NCBI GenBank assembly: GCA_002291465.1
Contig: CP021238.1
Span: 2,418,001-2,482,000 of the forward strand
Length of the DNA: 64,000 nt
Reading direction: 5' to 3'
Source of the DNA: Mycobacterium lepraemurium
GTDB lineage: Bacteria > Actinomycetota > Actinomycetes > Mycobacteriales > Mycobacteriaceae
Part shown: one piece after another, positions 10,026-20,300 of the stretch
How positions within the stretch are numbered: the first letter of the stretch is position 1
How the letters are laid out: every line of letters begins with the position of its first letter
Translations under genes and position numbers: made by a program
Notes under the pieces: model-generated
Told to the model about the DNA's origin: nothing
Databases searched by the model: none
Seen by the model: the letters and a program-made list of their open reading frames with translations, nothing else

Positions 10026-11669
10026 GTGGCGCATCTACTGGGAGCTGAGGCCGTACACCTGGAATACCCGACACAGGTGGTCTTCGAGTCCATCACGCTC
10101 GGGGTCAACGACGGCGCCCGCATCGGCATCGTCGGGCGCAACGGCGACGGCAAATCCAGCCTGCTGCGGCTGCTGACCGGCGAACAACGACCCGACGCCG
10201 GCCGGGTCACCCGGCGCAGCGGGCTGCGCGTCGGCGCGCTCAGCCAGGCCGACACGTTGGACCCGGACCACAGTGTGGGCTGGACACTGGTCGGCGACGC
10301 GGCCGAACACCAGTGGGCCGGCGACCCGCAGGTGCGCAACGTGGTGGCCGGCCTGGTCTCCGACATCGATTGGCGGGCAAGCGTTTCCACGCTATCGGGT
10401 GGTCAGCGCCGCCGGGTGCAGCTGGCCCGGTTGCTGATCGGCGAATGGGACGTCATCGCGCTCGACGAGCCGACCAACCACCTGGACATCGAGGGCATCA
10501 CCTGGCTGGCCGGGCATCTGCGGCAGCGGTGGGCCCGCAACACCGGCGGACTGCTGCTGGTCACCCACGCCCGCTGGTTCCTCGACGAGGTCGCCACCAC
10601 CACCTGGGAGGTGCACGACGGGATCGTCGAACCGTTCGACGGCGGCTACGCAGCCTACGTCCTGCAACGCGTCGAGCGCGACCGGATGGCCGCGGCCGCC
10701 GAGGCCAAGCGGCAGAACCTGATGCGCAAGGAGCTGGCCTGGTTGCGCCGCGGCGCGCCGGCGCGCACCTCCAAGCCCAAGTTCCGGATCGAGGCGGCCA
10801 ACCAGCTGATCGCCGACGTCCCGCCGCTGCGCAACAGCGTCGAGCTGGCCAAGCTGGCCACCGCCCGGCTCGGCAAGGACGTGGTGGACCTGCTCGACGT
10901 GACGGTCTCCTTTGACGGGCGCCCGGTGCTGCGCGACGTCGAATGGCGGATCGCCCCCGGCGAGCGCACCGGCATCGTCGGGGCCAACGGCGCCGGCAAG
11001 TCGACCCTGCTGGGCTTGATCGACGGCACCGTGCGGCCCGACAGCGGGCGGGTCAAGCGCGGCAAGACCGTCCAGCTCGGCGTGCTCGACCAGCGGGGAG
11101 CGGAGCTGGCCGCGATCGCCGACGACCGGATCAGCGACGTGTTGGGCCGGCTGCGCGCCGGCTATCGGGTGGACGGCCGCGAGGTGACGCCGGCCCAACT
11201 GCTGGAGCGGCTCGGTTTCGGCCGGGGCGCCAGCTCGCGGCGCGGGTCGGCGACCTGTCCGGCGGCCAGCGGCGGCGGCTGCAGCTGATGCTGACGCTGC
11301 TGTCCGAGCCCAACGTGTTGCTGCTGGACGAGCCGACCAACGACGTCGACACCGACACGCTGGCCGCCATGGAGGATCTGCTCGACTCCTGGCCGGGTAC
11401 GCTGATCGTCGTCTCGCACGACCGCTACCTGCTGGAGCGGGTCACCGATCAGCAGTACGCGGTGCTCGACGGCCGGTTGCGGCATCTGCCCGGCGGCATC
11501 GACGAGTATCTGCGGCTGGCCGCCCAGCGGCACGACGCGGCACCGCCCGCCGGGCACGACCAGTCCGATCACGTCGGCACCACCCGGCTCACCCGGGAGC
11601 TGCGCGCGCTGGAGGACGAGGTCGCCACGGCCGAGAGCCGCTGGCTGGATGTCGGAGCTGCTCGAATGA
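10026..11669 (+). pseudogene. ABC-F type duplicated-ATPase protein (Rv1668c/Rv1667c counterpart), frameshifted
   Basis: Two ABC ATPase domains and no membrane segments, the ABC-F pattern of translation-factor or macrolide-resistance proteins. Domain 1 has GRNGDGKSS, LSGGQRRRVQLARLL and VIALDEPTNHLD; domain 2 has GANGAGKST, LSGGQRRRLQL and VLLLDEPTNDVD. The frame breaks at about 11235, just before the second signature motif, and again at about 11648, after which SELLE-stop restores the original end. The start is GTG 10026 (VAHLLGAEAVHLEYP). The stop overlaps the CYP139 start by ATGA. In H37Rv the equivalent gene is also annotated as two pieces (Rv1668c and Rv1667c), so this gene seems dispensable in more than one lineage. 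Confidence 0.8.
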
Positions 11670-12862
11670 GACCCGTGCGCTACCGGCCCGGTGAGGCGTT
11701 GCTCGCGCTGTACCGGCGCCGGGGCCAGGTGATCGACGCCGGGGCGGGCCGGCGCGGCTACACCCTGCTGCTCGGCGCCGAGGCGAACAAGTTTGTGTTC
11801 GCCAACGCCGACGCCTTCAGCTGGCGGGCGACGTTCGAGAACCTGGCCCTGGTGGACGGGCCCACCGCGCTGATCGTCAGCGACGGCGACGACCACCGGC
11901 GCCGCCGCAGGCGGTGGTGGCCCCCGGGCTGCGGCACCGACAGATCCAGGACTACGTGACCACCATGGTGTCGTGCATCGACCGGGTCATCGACGGCTGG
12001 CGGCCCGGGCAGCGGCTGGACGTCTACCGGCACTGCCGCACGGTGGTGCGGCGCAGCACCGCCGAGAGTCTGTTCGGACGGCGCTTGGCCGTGCACTCCG
12101 ACGCCCTCGGCGAACACCTGCAGCCGCTGCTCGACCTGACCCACCAGCCGCCGCAACTGGTGGGCCTGCAGCGGCGGATCAACGCCCCGGCGTGGCGGCG
12201 GGCGATGACCGCGCGACAGCGCATCAACAACCTTGTCGACACCCTGATCGCCGAGGCCCGCGCTGCGCCCAACCCCGGATGACCACATGTTGACCATGTT
12301 GATCAACGGCCGCGTCGACGCGGGTTATACGTTGAGCGACAACGAGATTCGCAATGCCATTGTGTCGCTCGTCACGGCCGGCTACGAAACCACCAGCGGC
12401 GCGCTGGCCTGGGCCGTTTATCTGCTGCTGTCACAGCCCGGCGCGTGGGCCACAGCGGCCGGCGAGGTGCGGCGGGTACTCGCCGGACGGCCGCCGGCCG
12501 AGGCCGACCTGAAGGGCAGGCGGATCCGATCCGGGCGGCTGTTGATCTTCAGCCCGTACGTCACCCACCGGCTTCCCGAAATATAGTCCGAGCCAAGGCG
12601 ATTCGCGCCCGAACGGTGGGACCACGATGCTCGCGGATATCGCCGGCCCGCGCCGCACGAGTTCATCCCGTTCAGTGCGGGGCTGCACCGCTGCGTGGGG
12701 GCCGCGATGGCCACCACCGAGATGACGGTGATGCTCGCGCGGCTGCTGGCCCGCACCCGGCTGCGGTTACCCGCTCAGCGCCTGCGCGCGGCCAATGTCG
12801 CCGCGCGGCGGCCCACGCCGGGCCTCACGGTCGAGGTGATCGACTCAGTGCCAGCGCAGTAG
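11666..12862 (+). pseudogene. cytochrome P450 CYP139 family, multiply disrupted
   Basis: Counterpart of Mtb Rv1666c (cyp139A1), next to the polyketide genes as in Mtb. Readable parts are MRPVRYRPGEALLALYRRRG, the C-helix region SDGDDHRRRRR, the I-helix ITAGYETTSG equivalent (VTAGYETTSGALAWAV), and the haem loop FSAGLHRCVGA with the cysteine ligand at about 12690. Lesions: a frameshift at about 11900, another at about 12277, TAG at 12584-12586 replacing Trp in RLPEIW, and a deletion of roughly 35-40 residues between EADLK and GRRIRSGRLLIFS. From memory of the Mtb protein, the missing piece contains the K-helix ExxR motif (ETLRLYSP). The last codons overlap the convergent pks11-like gene. No functional P450 can be made. 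Confidence 0.85.
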
Positions 12863-13906
12863 CACCAGCTCGGAACCGAAGCCGGGACCCACGGCCAGCA
12901 TCAGCGCCGGGCTGCCGGCCGTGGGCGGCTTGGCGATGGTGTCGCGCAGGATGTGCAGCACCGACGCCGACGACGGGTTGGCGACCTCGCCGAGCGAACG
13001 CCAGGTCAGTTCGTGCGCCTCCGCGGGCAGGTCGAGCGCCGCGGCGATCGCCGTGATGACCTTGGGGCCGGCCGGGTGGGTGATCCACGCGCCGACGTCG
13101 CCGGTGGTCAGGCCGTGGGCGGCGAGGAAGCCGGTCACGTCGTCGGCCAGGTGCTTCTCGACGACGGCCGGCAGTTCCGGGGACATCACCAGCTGCATTC
13201 CGGCCGAGCCGATGTTCCAACCCATGATGTGCAGCGTTTCGGGATAGAGTCGGCTGCGCGAGTCCAGGATGTCGGGGCCGGTGGCGCCGAGCCGCTCGGC
13301 GCGCCGGTCCCCCACGGCGACCACCGCGGCGGCCCCGTCCCCGAACATCGCCGTCCCGACCAGTCCCGACACCGTCGGCTTGACCATCGGGAAGGTGAGC
13401 GAACACAGCTCGACCGACACCAGGGCGGCGGCGCCGTCGGGGGCGCCACGCAGGTAATCGTGCAACCGGCCCACCCCCGCGGCCCCGGCCGCGCAGCCCA
13501 GCCCGAACAGCGGCACCCGGCGCACGTCGGGGCGCAGGCCCAGCCGTCCGGCGATCCGGGCGTCCAGCGACGGCACCGCCACCCCGGTGACCGTGGTGGT
13601 GGCGATCATGTCGATGTCCTGCGGCCGCAGGCCCGCCACGCCGAGGGCGCCGAGTAACGCGTCGCAGCCGATTTGGACGGCCTTGTCGATGAAGATCTCG
13701 TTGACCTCACCGAAATCGGTCAGCGAGTGGTACTGCTGCAGCGGCAGCACGAAGTGGCGGCTGTTGACCTTGGCGGCGGCGTGCAGACGCCGGATGACCT
13801 CTTCGTGTTCCCGCAGCGCGGGGAACTTCACGATCTCGTCGGTGATTTCGCGTTGGCTGTAACGATGCGGCGGCACGGCGCCGAACACACCCGCGATGAC
13901 GCTCAT
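12845..13906 (-). CDS. pks11: type III polyketide synthase, Pks11-like
   Basis: Chalcone/stilbene-synthase-type homodimeric condensing enzyme, 353 residues, the full family length. The triad is present: Cys138 in [10 protein letters not shown], His277 in ITHPAGPKV and Asn310 in EVANPSSAS. The C-terminal [18 protein letters not shown] matches the GFG loop of the family. Such enzymes extend long-chain acyl-CoA starters with malonyl or methylmalonyl-CoA, and Mtb Pks11 is reported to make alkylpyrones. It is the last gene of the minus-strand PKS locus, 160 bases after the pks9-like gene, and has its own AGAGAG site before ATG 13906. About as long as, and clearly paralogous to, the pks10-like gene at 23808. 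No lesion is seen. Confidence 0.85.
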   Translation of the reverse strand: MSVIAGVFGAVPPHRYSQREITDEIVKFPALREHEEVIRRLHAAAKVNSRHFVLPLQQYHSLTDFGEVNEIFIDKAVQIGCDALLGALGVAGLRPQDIDMIATTTVTGVAVPSLDARIAGRLGLRPDVRRVPLFGLGCAAGAAGVGRLHDYLRGAPDGAAALVSVELCSLTFPMVKPTVSGLVGTAMFGDGAAAVVAVGDRRAERLGATGPDILDSRSRLYPETLHIMGWNIGSAGMQLVMSPELPAVVEKHLADDVTGFLAAHGLTTGDVGAWITHPAGPKVITAIAAALDLPAEAHELTWRSLGEVANPSSASVLHILRDTIAKPPTAGSPALMLAVGPGFGSELVLLRWH

Positions 13907-14004
13907 GCTTTACTCTCTTGATTGCCAACCGACTTGAACACGATTCCCGCTAAACTCCGAAGTCTATGCGTTCGGATGGGGACACGCAAAAGTTCGATGT
14001 ATTG

Positions 14005-14016
14005 AACACATGTGTT
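14005..14016. promoter_or_regulatory. 12-base palindrome upstream of pks11
   Basis: AACACATGTGTT is a perfect palindrome in the AT-richer 160-base gap between the pks9-like and pks11-like genes, about 100 bases upstream of the pks11 start. It could be an operator for separate control of pks11. No cognate regulator is known to me. Confidence 0.25.
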
Positions 14017-14066
14017 ATTGGGCCGCTTTTCGGTGCGTGTAATCGGGTCGGCCAGCGGGGATTTCG

Positions 14067-17000
14067 TCATTCGGCCTCGTCGTCATCCGCCGAGTTCAGC
14101 GCCATCGCGATCAGCGCGTCGGGGCTCAACGAGTCGATATCCGCGTCACTGATTTTCGGATCGATGACCGCGGTTTCCGGGATGCCGGCGAGCAATAGGA
14201 GTCTGTCCAGCAATCCGGTCCGCCGCAGCTCGCGCAGCGGAATTCTGCGCAGCGCCGACCAGATTCTCTCGTCGGCGGATTCCGGGTCCTCGTCGTGCAG
14301 CAGTTGCCGGCGAAGATGATCGGCCAGCGCGGCCAGCGTCGGGTAGTCGAAGATCAGGGTGCGCGACAACGCCGTCCCGGTATGCGTGGTGAGGCGGTTG
14401 CGCAATTCGACCCCGATCAGTGAGTCGAACCCGAGATCGGCGAAGGCGCGGTCCGGGTCGATGGCGTCACCACCGGGGTGCCCGAGCACCGCGGCCGCGT
14501 GCTCGCAGACCAATTCGCGCAGCACCCGTTGCTGTTCGTCGCGAGGCAGTGCGTGCAGACGGTGCGCCAGCTCGGGGGCACACGTGCCGCCCCCTACCGG
14601 CGCCGCTCCCGCCGGGGCGCCGGCCAACGATGCGCCTCCCAGCCAAAACCGGCGCCGCGCAAAGGCATACGTCGGCAGCTCGACCCGGCCGGCGTTCAGA
14701 CCGGTGAACGCCGCGGACCAGCGCACGTCGGCACCAGCCGTGAACAGCCGCGCGGTCGCGGCCAGCAGCGAGTCGACTTCGGGGCGGTCCTTGGGCAGGG
14801 TCACCACCGACATCGCCCGATCGGACGTCAGCGATTGTTCGACCGCGGACGTCAGGGCCGCGCCCGGGCCGACTTCCAAGAACATGCCGGCACCCTGGGA
14901 TTCGGCCAGCCGCACACTGTCGACGAACCGGACCGGCCGGCGGACGTGGTCCACCCAGTACTGTGCCGTGCCGTAGCCGGGGCCGGCGAGTTGTCCGGTC
15001 AGGTTGGACACCAAAGGGATTCGCGGGGGCCGCGGCTCGATGCCGGCCGCCGCGGCGGCGAAGCCGTCCAGCATCGGCTCCATCAGGGCCGAGTGAAACG
15101 CATGTGAGACCGCCAACCGGTGCACCCTTGCGCCGGAGCCGGCCAACCGGTCCGCCACCGCTACCACGGCTTCCTGCTCACCGGAGAGCACCACCGCGTC
15201 GGGGCCGTTGACCGCCGCGATGCTCACCCCACCACCCAGCAGCGGCGCCACCTGCGCCTCGGTCGCGGTCACGGCCACCATCACGCCGCCGGGCGGCAGT
15301 GCCGCCATCAACGCACCCCGGGCCACCACCAACCGGGCCGCATCCGGCAGCGACAACACCCCCGCCACACACGCCGCGGCAATCTCACCCACCGAATGCC
15401 CCATCACCACATCCGGTGTCACACCGAAGGATTCCCACAACGCCGCCAACGCCACCTCGAGCACGAACAGCGCGGGCTGGGCGAACTCCGTGCTCTGCAG
15501 CAACTCCGGGTCAGCGCCCCACATCACCTCACGCAACGGCAGCCGGGAGTGCTCGTCCACCGCCGCGACGGCCTCGTCCAACGCCCGGGCGAACACCTCG
15601 AACCTCCCGTACAGCTGCCGGCCCATCCCCAGCGTCTGCGAGCCCTGGCCGGGAAACACGAACACCGTCTTGCCCATCGGCCGGGCCCGCCCCACCACGG
15701 TGGCCGGGTCCGGCCGCCCCGACGCCAAACCAGCCAAACCCGTTGTCAGCGCGCCAGGTTCGCGGCCCACCACCACCGCACGGTGCTCGAACACCGCCCG
15801 GGTGCCAACCAACGACCACCCCACGTCCACCGCGCTCGCCTGCGCGTCGGCGGTCACATGGTCCAGCAACCGGCGGGCCTGCCCGGCCAACGCCTCGACC
15901 GAGCGGGCCGAAACCACCCACGGCACAACAGCATCGGGAATAGCAGAAGCTGCGGGTGCGGCCTCGGTCTCGGCGGCCGCGGGGGCCTGCTCGACGATCA
16001 CGTGCGCGTTGGTGCCGCTGATCCCGAACGACGACACCCCGGCGCGGCGCGGCCCCTCGCGGTCCGGCCACGGCCGCGGGTCGGTCAGCAGCGACACCGC
16101 CCCGGCCGACCAATCCACATGTGGCGACGGGACGTCCACGTGCAGCGTCTTAGGCATTACCCCGTGCCGGATCGCCTGCACCATCTTGATCACGCCGGCC
16201 ACCCCGGCCGCCGCCGAGGTGTGACCGATGTTGGATTTGATCGAGCCCAGCCACAGCGGCCGGTCCGCCGGGCGGTCCTGGCCGTAGGTCGCCAAAAGCG
16301 CTTGGGCCTCAACGGGATCGCCGAGCACCGTGCCGGTGCCGTGGCCCTCGACCACGTCCACGTCCGCGGCCGACAGGCCGGCGTTGGCCAGCGCCGCCCG
16401 GACCACCCGCTGCTGCGACGGCCCGTTGGGGGCGGTCAGGCCGTTGGACGCGCCGTCCTGGTTGACCGCGCTGCCCCGCAGCACCGCCCACACCGGGTGT
16501 CCCAGCCGCCGGGCGTCGGCCAACCGCTCCAGCACCAGCACACCGGCGCCTTCCGACCACGAAGTGCCGTCGGCCGCACCGGCATACACCTTGCAGCGGC
16601 CGTCGGGCGCCAGCGCCCGCTGCCGGCTGAACTCGACGAACGCCGCGGGCGTGGCCATCACGGTGACGCCGCCGGCCAGCGCCAGGTCGCACTCGCCGGA
16701 CCGCAGCGACTGCGCGGCCAGGTGCATGGCGACCAGCGACGACGAGCATGCGGTGTCCACCGACACCGCCGGCCCCTCCAGGCCCAGCACGTAGGACACC
16801 CGGCCCGAGGTCACGCTCAACGTCGAGCCGGTGAGGCCGTAGCCCTCCAGCTCGCCCTTCACCTCGCCGCCGTAGCCGGCGTGGATGACGCCGGCGAAAA
16901 CCCCGGTCGCCGTGCCGCGCAACGCCGAGGGATCAATGCCGGCCCGCTCCAAGGCTTCCCAGCAGATCTCCAGCATGATCCGTTGCTGGGGGTCCATGGC

Positions 17001-17354
17001 CAGCGCCTCGCTGGGTCCAATGCCGAAGAACCCGGCGTCGAAGTCGCCCGCGTTCTGCAGGAAACTGCCCTGCCGGGTGTACATCTTGCCCTTGGCGTCC
17101 GGATCGGGGTCGTACAACCCCTCGACATCCCAGCCGCGGTCAACCGGAAAGTCCGACACCGCGTCGCGGCCCTCGATCACGAGGTCCCACAACGCTTCCG
17201 GCGAGTCCACCCCGCCGGCGTAGCGGCACGCCATGCCCACCACCGCCACCGGTTGGGACAGCCGGCCTTCCAGCTCCGCGACCCGCCGCCGGGTCCGCCT
17301 GAGATCGGCCGTGAGGCGCTTCAGGTAGTCGAGGTGCTGCTCGGTGCCCGGCAT
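14067..17354 (-). CDS. pks9: minimal type I polyketide synthase KS-AT-ACP, Pks9-like
   Basis: 1095 residues from ATG 17354, which has a textbook AAGGAG 6 bases upstream, 20 bases after the end of the pks7-like gene. A short coiled-coil docking segment (residues 5-32) precedes the ketosynthase (about 34-460; Cys203 in VDTACSSS, His in VEGHGTGT and [10 protein letters not shown]). The acyltransferase (about 580-880) has [14 protein letters not shown] and the HAFH motif typical of malonyl-CoA selection. The ACP (about 960-1030) has [17 protein letters not shown]. There are no reducing domains and no thioesterase. It should add one unreduced malonyl unit to a chain handed over by the pks7-like enzyme. 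Mtb Pks9 (Rv1664) has the same position and similar size. The 3' tail ([21 protein letters not shown]) may be a docking element. Confidence 0.8.
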   Translation of the reverse strand: MPGTEQHLDYLKRLTADLRRTRRRVAELEGRLSQPVAVVGMACRYAGGVDSPEALWDLVIEGRDAVSDFPVDRGWDVEGLYDPDPDAKGKMYTRQGSFLQNAGDFDAGFFGIGPSEALAMDPQQRIMLEICWEALERAGIDPSALRGTATGVFAGVIHAGYGGEVKGELEGYGLTGSTLSVTSGRVSYVLGLEGPAVSVDTACSSSLVAMHLAAQSLRSGECDLALAGGVTVMATPAAFVEFSRQRALAPDGRCKVYAGAADGTSWSEGAGVLVLERLADARRLGHPVWAVLRGSAVNQDGASNGLTAPNGPSQQRVVRAALANAGLSAADVDVVEGHGTGTVLGDPVEAQALLATYGQDRPADRPLWLGSIKSNIGHTSAAAGVAGVIKMVQAIRHGVMPKTLHVDVPSPHVDWSAGAVSLLTDPRPWPDREGPRRAGVSSFGISGTNAHVIVEQAPAAAETEAAPAASAIPDAVVPWVVSARSVEALAGQARRLLDHVTADAQASAVDVGWSLVGTRAVFEHRAVVVGREPGALTTGLAGLASGRPDPATVVGRARPMGKTVFVFPGQGSQTLGMGRQLYGRFEVFARALDEAVAAVDEHSRLPLREVMWGADPELLQSTEFAQPALFVLEVALAALWESFGVTPDVVMGHSVGEIAAACVAGVLSLPDAARLVVARGALMAALPPGGVMVAVTATEAQVAPLLGGGVSIAAVNGPDAVVLSGEQEAVVAVADRLAGSGARVHRLAVSHAFHSALMEPMLDGFAAAAAGIEPRPPRIPLVSNLTGQLAGPGYGTAQYWVDHVRRPVRFVDSVRLAESQGAGMFLEVGPGAALTSAVEQSLTSDRAMSVVTLPKDRPEVDSLLAATARLFTAGADVRWSAAFTGLNAGRVELPTYAFARRRFWLGGASLAGAPAGAAPVGGGTCAPELAHRLHALPRDEQQRVLRELVCEHAAAVLGHPGGDAIDPDRAFADLGFDSLIGVELRNRLTTHTGTALSRTLIFDYPTLAALADHLRRQLLHDEDPESADERIWSALRRIPLRELRRTGLLDRLLLLAGIPETAVIDPKISDADIDSLSPDALIAMALNSADDDEAE

Positions 17355-17373
17355 CGGCGCTCCTTGCGGGGTG

Positions 17374-20300
17374 TCAGCGGCCGAGTTCTTCATCGAGGAT
17401 CGCAAAGAGTTGGCTCTCGGTGGCGGCTTCCAGGTCTTCGTCGAGCGGTGCGGAATCGGGCCCGTCACCGGCCGGAAGCGCGCCCAGCAGGCCGTGGATG
17501 CGGGCCCGCAGCACCGCCTTGTCGTCGGAATTCCAGTGGGGCGCGCCAAGCAGCGCCTGCAGCTCGCGGGTGATGTCGTTGAAGCGACCCATCAGGTCGG
17601 GCTGGTCGTCGCCGCCGGAGGCGGCCAGTTGGGAGTCGAGGTGCTCGGCCAGCACCACCGGTGTCGGATAGTCGAAGATCAGTGTTGGCGAAAGGGTAAG
17701 CCCGGTGGCGTTTTTCAGCCTGTTGCGCAGTTCGACCGCGGTCAGCGAGTCGAACCCGAGGTCCTGGAACGCCCGGTCGGCGTTGATGTCCGCCGGGTTG
17801 GGCACCCCGAGCACCATCGCCGCGTTGCCGCACACCAGGTCGACCAGCTCGCGCCGGCGTGCCTCGGGACTCAGGCCGTGCAGGCGCGCGGCAAACCCGC
17901 TCATCGACGCGGTGGCGTCCGCATCGTCGATGACGCGGCGGGTGCGGCCAGCGGCCAGCTCGCGCAACAGCGGGGGCAGCGCGGCGATGTTCTCCGACAG
18001 GGCGGCACGGTTTAGCCGGGCCGCCCCCAGCACCGCGGTCTCGACCAGCATGGCGGCGTCGAACGCCGCCAGCGCCTGTTCGGTGGACAACGGCGCCAGC
18101 CCGATCCGGCTCATCCGGACCTTGTCCCGATCGCCGAGGTGGGCGGTCATCGCCGAGGCCTGTTCCCACAGCCCCCACGCCAGCGACAGGCCGGCGAGCC
18201 CGTCGGCGCGCCGGTGGGCGACCAGCCCGTCCAGGAAGCTGTTGGCCGCCGCGTAGTTGGCCTGACCGGGCGTGCCCACGATCCCGGCCATCGACGAAAA
18301 CACCACGAAAGCCGACAAATCCAGGTCCTTGGTCAGCTCGTGCAGGTTCCAGGCGCCGTCCACCTTGGCCCGCAGCACCGCATCCACCCGGTCCGGGGTC
18401 AGCGAGGACAGCAGCCCGTCATCGAGGATCCCGGCGGCGTGCACGATCCCGCGCAGCGGATAGCCCGCGGGTAGCCCGGCCAGCATGGTGGCAACCGCGT
18501 CGCGATCGGCGACGTCACAGGCCAGCACCGACACCGACGCGCCCGCCCGCTGCAGCTCGTCCACCAACTCGGCGGCCCCGGCGGCCTGCGCACCGGTGCG
18601 GCTGACCAGCACCACATGGCCCACCCGGTAGCGGTAGACGAGATGGCGGGCCAGCGCCGAACCGGCCATCCCGGTGCCGCCGATGATCAGCACGGTGGAC
18701 CGCGCCAGCCCGCCCCCGCACCCGCTGAGCACCTCGCCGGGCCCGGACGGCACGGTCAGCACCACCTTGCCGATGTGGCGGGCCTGGCTGACATACCGGT
18801 AGGCCGCCGACGTGCAGCGCACGTCGAATGTCTTGAGCGGCAAGGGTTTCAGCACACCCGCTTGCAGCAGTCCCACGATTTCGGCCAGCATCGCCGCGGT
18901 GCGGTCGGGGCCGGCCTCCATCAGATCGAACGCCCGATAGCGCGCCCCGCGGTACCGCTGCGCGACGACGTCCGGGTCACGCACGTCGGTCTTGCCCATC
19001 TCGATGAACCGCCCGCCGGGGGCCAGCAGCCGCAGCGACGCGTCGGTGAACTCGCCGGCCAGCGAGTTGAGCACGACGTCGACCCCGGCCCCGCCGGTGG
19101 CCGCGAGGAACTTCTGTTCGAAGTCCGGGCTGCGCGAATCGCCGATGTGGTCGTCGTCGAATCCCATCGCGCGCAAGGTGTCCCACTTGCCGCGGCTGGC
19201 GGTGGCGAACACCTCGGCGCCGTAGTGGCGGGCCAGTTGCACCGCGGCCATGCCCACTCCGCCGGTGGCGGTGTGCACCAGCACCCGCTCGCCGGGCCGC
19301 AGCCCGGCCAGCACCGACAACCCGTACAGCGCCGTCAGGAACACCACCGGCACGCCCGCCGCCGCCACCAGCGACAGACCCGGCGGCACCGCAGTCAGCA
19401 ATCGCTGATCCACCACCGCTTCGGACCCGACCACCCCCAGCAGCCCCATCACCGGGTCGCCAACGGCCAGGCCGGTCACCGCGGGCCCCACCTCCACGAC
19501 CACGCCGGCGCCTTCGGCGCCCAGCCGGCCGCCGCCGGGATACATGCCCAGGGCCACCAGCACATCCCGGAAGTTGACCCCGACCGCGGCCACCGCGACC
19601 CGCACCTGCCCGTCCGCCAATTCCGTTCGCGGGCACCGGCTGACCACCAGGTCCCCCAGCGTGCCCTCGCCGCCGGCGTCCAACCGCCACGCCCCGGACG
19701 GCAGCCCGAGCGTCGCGCCGGCCCGCGCCGGCCGCAGCCGGGCCGCATGGGCCACACCCTGGCGAACCACCACTTGTGGCTCGCCGCGAGGGATTACCGC
19801 CCTGGCGTCCAGGGATCCGTCGGAGTCGATCAGCACCAGGCGGCCCGGATGCTCGGCCTGCGCGGACCGCACCAGGCCCCACACCGCCGCACCGGCCAGG
19901 TCCGAAACGTCCTCCCCGGCCAGGGCCACGGCCCCGCGGGTCTGCACGGCCAGCACCCCGGCGCCCTCACCGTCCAACCAGGATTGCAGCACCGCCAGCG
20001 TCTCGGTGACCGCCGCGTGCACCGACTTCACCACGCCGCCGCCGTGTTCGCCCGGCTCCCACAGCGTGACCTCGCCACCAAAATCGTTGCCGCCCAGTGC
20101 GATCGGTGACCAGATCACGTCGAGCAGCCCGGAGGGCTGCGCGGTGCCCATCGCCGCGCTCAGCTGCCCCGGTGAGACCGGGCGCATCGTCAAGGACCGC
20201 ACCGACAGCACCGGCAGGCCCGCGCCGTCGGCCAATTCCACCGACACCGCGCCGGCCCCGGCCGGGGCGATCCGGACCCGCGCCCGCGACGCGCCCGAGG

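Noticed and set aside
15120..17573. Plus-strand open frame of 817 codons opposite the pks9-like gene
   Set aside because: Antisense to intact KS and AT motifs, with shadow-like Arg/His/Gln composition.
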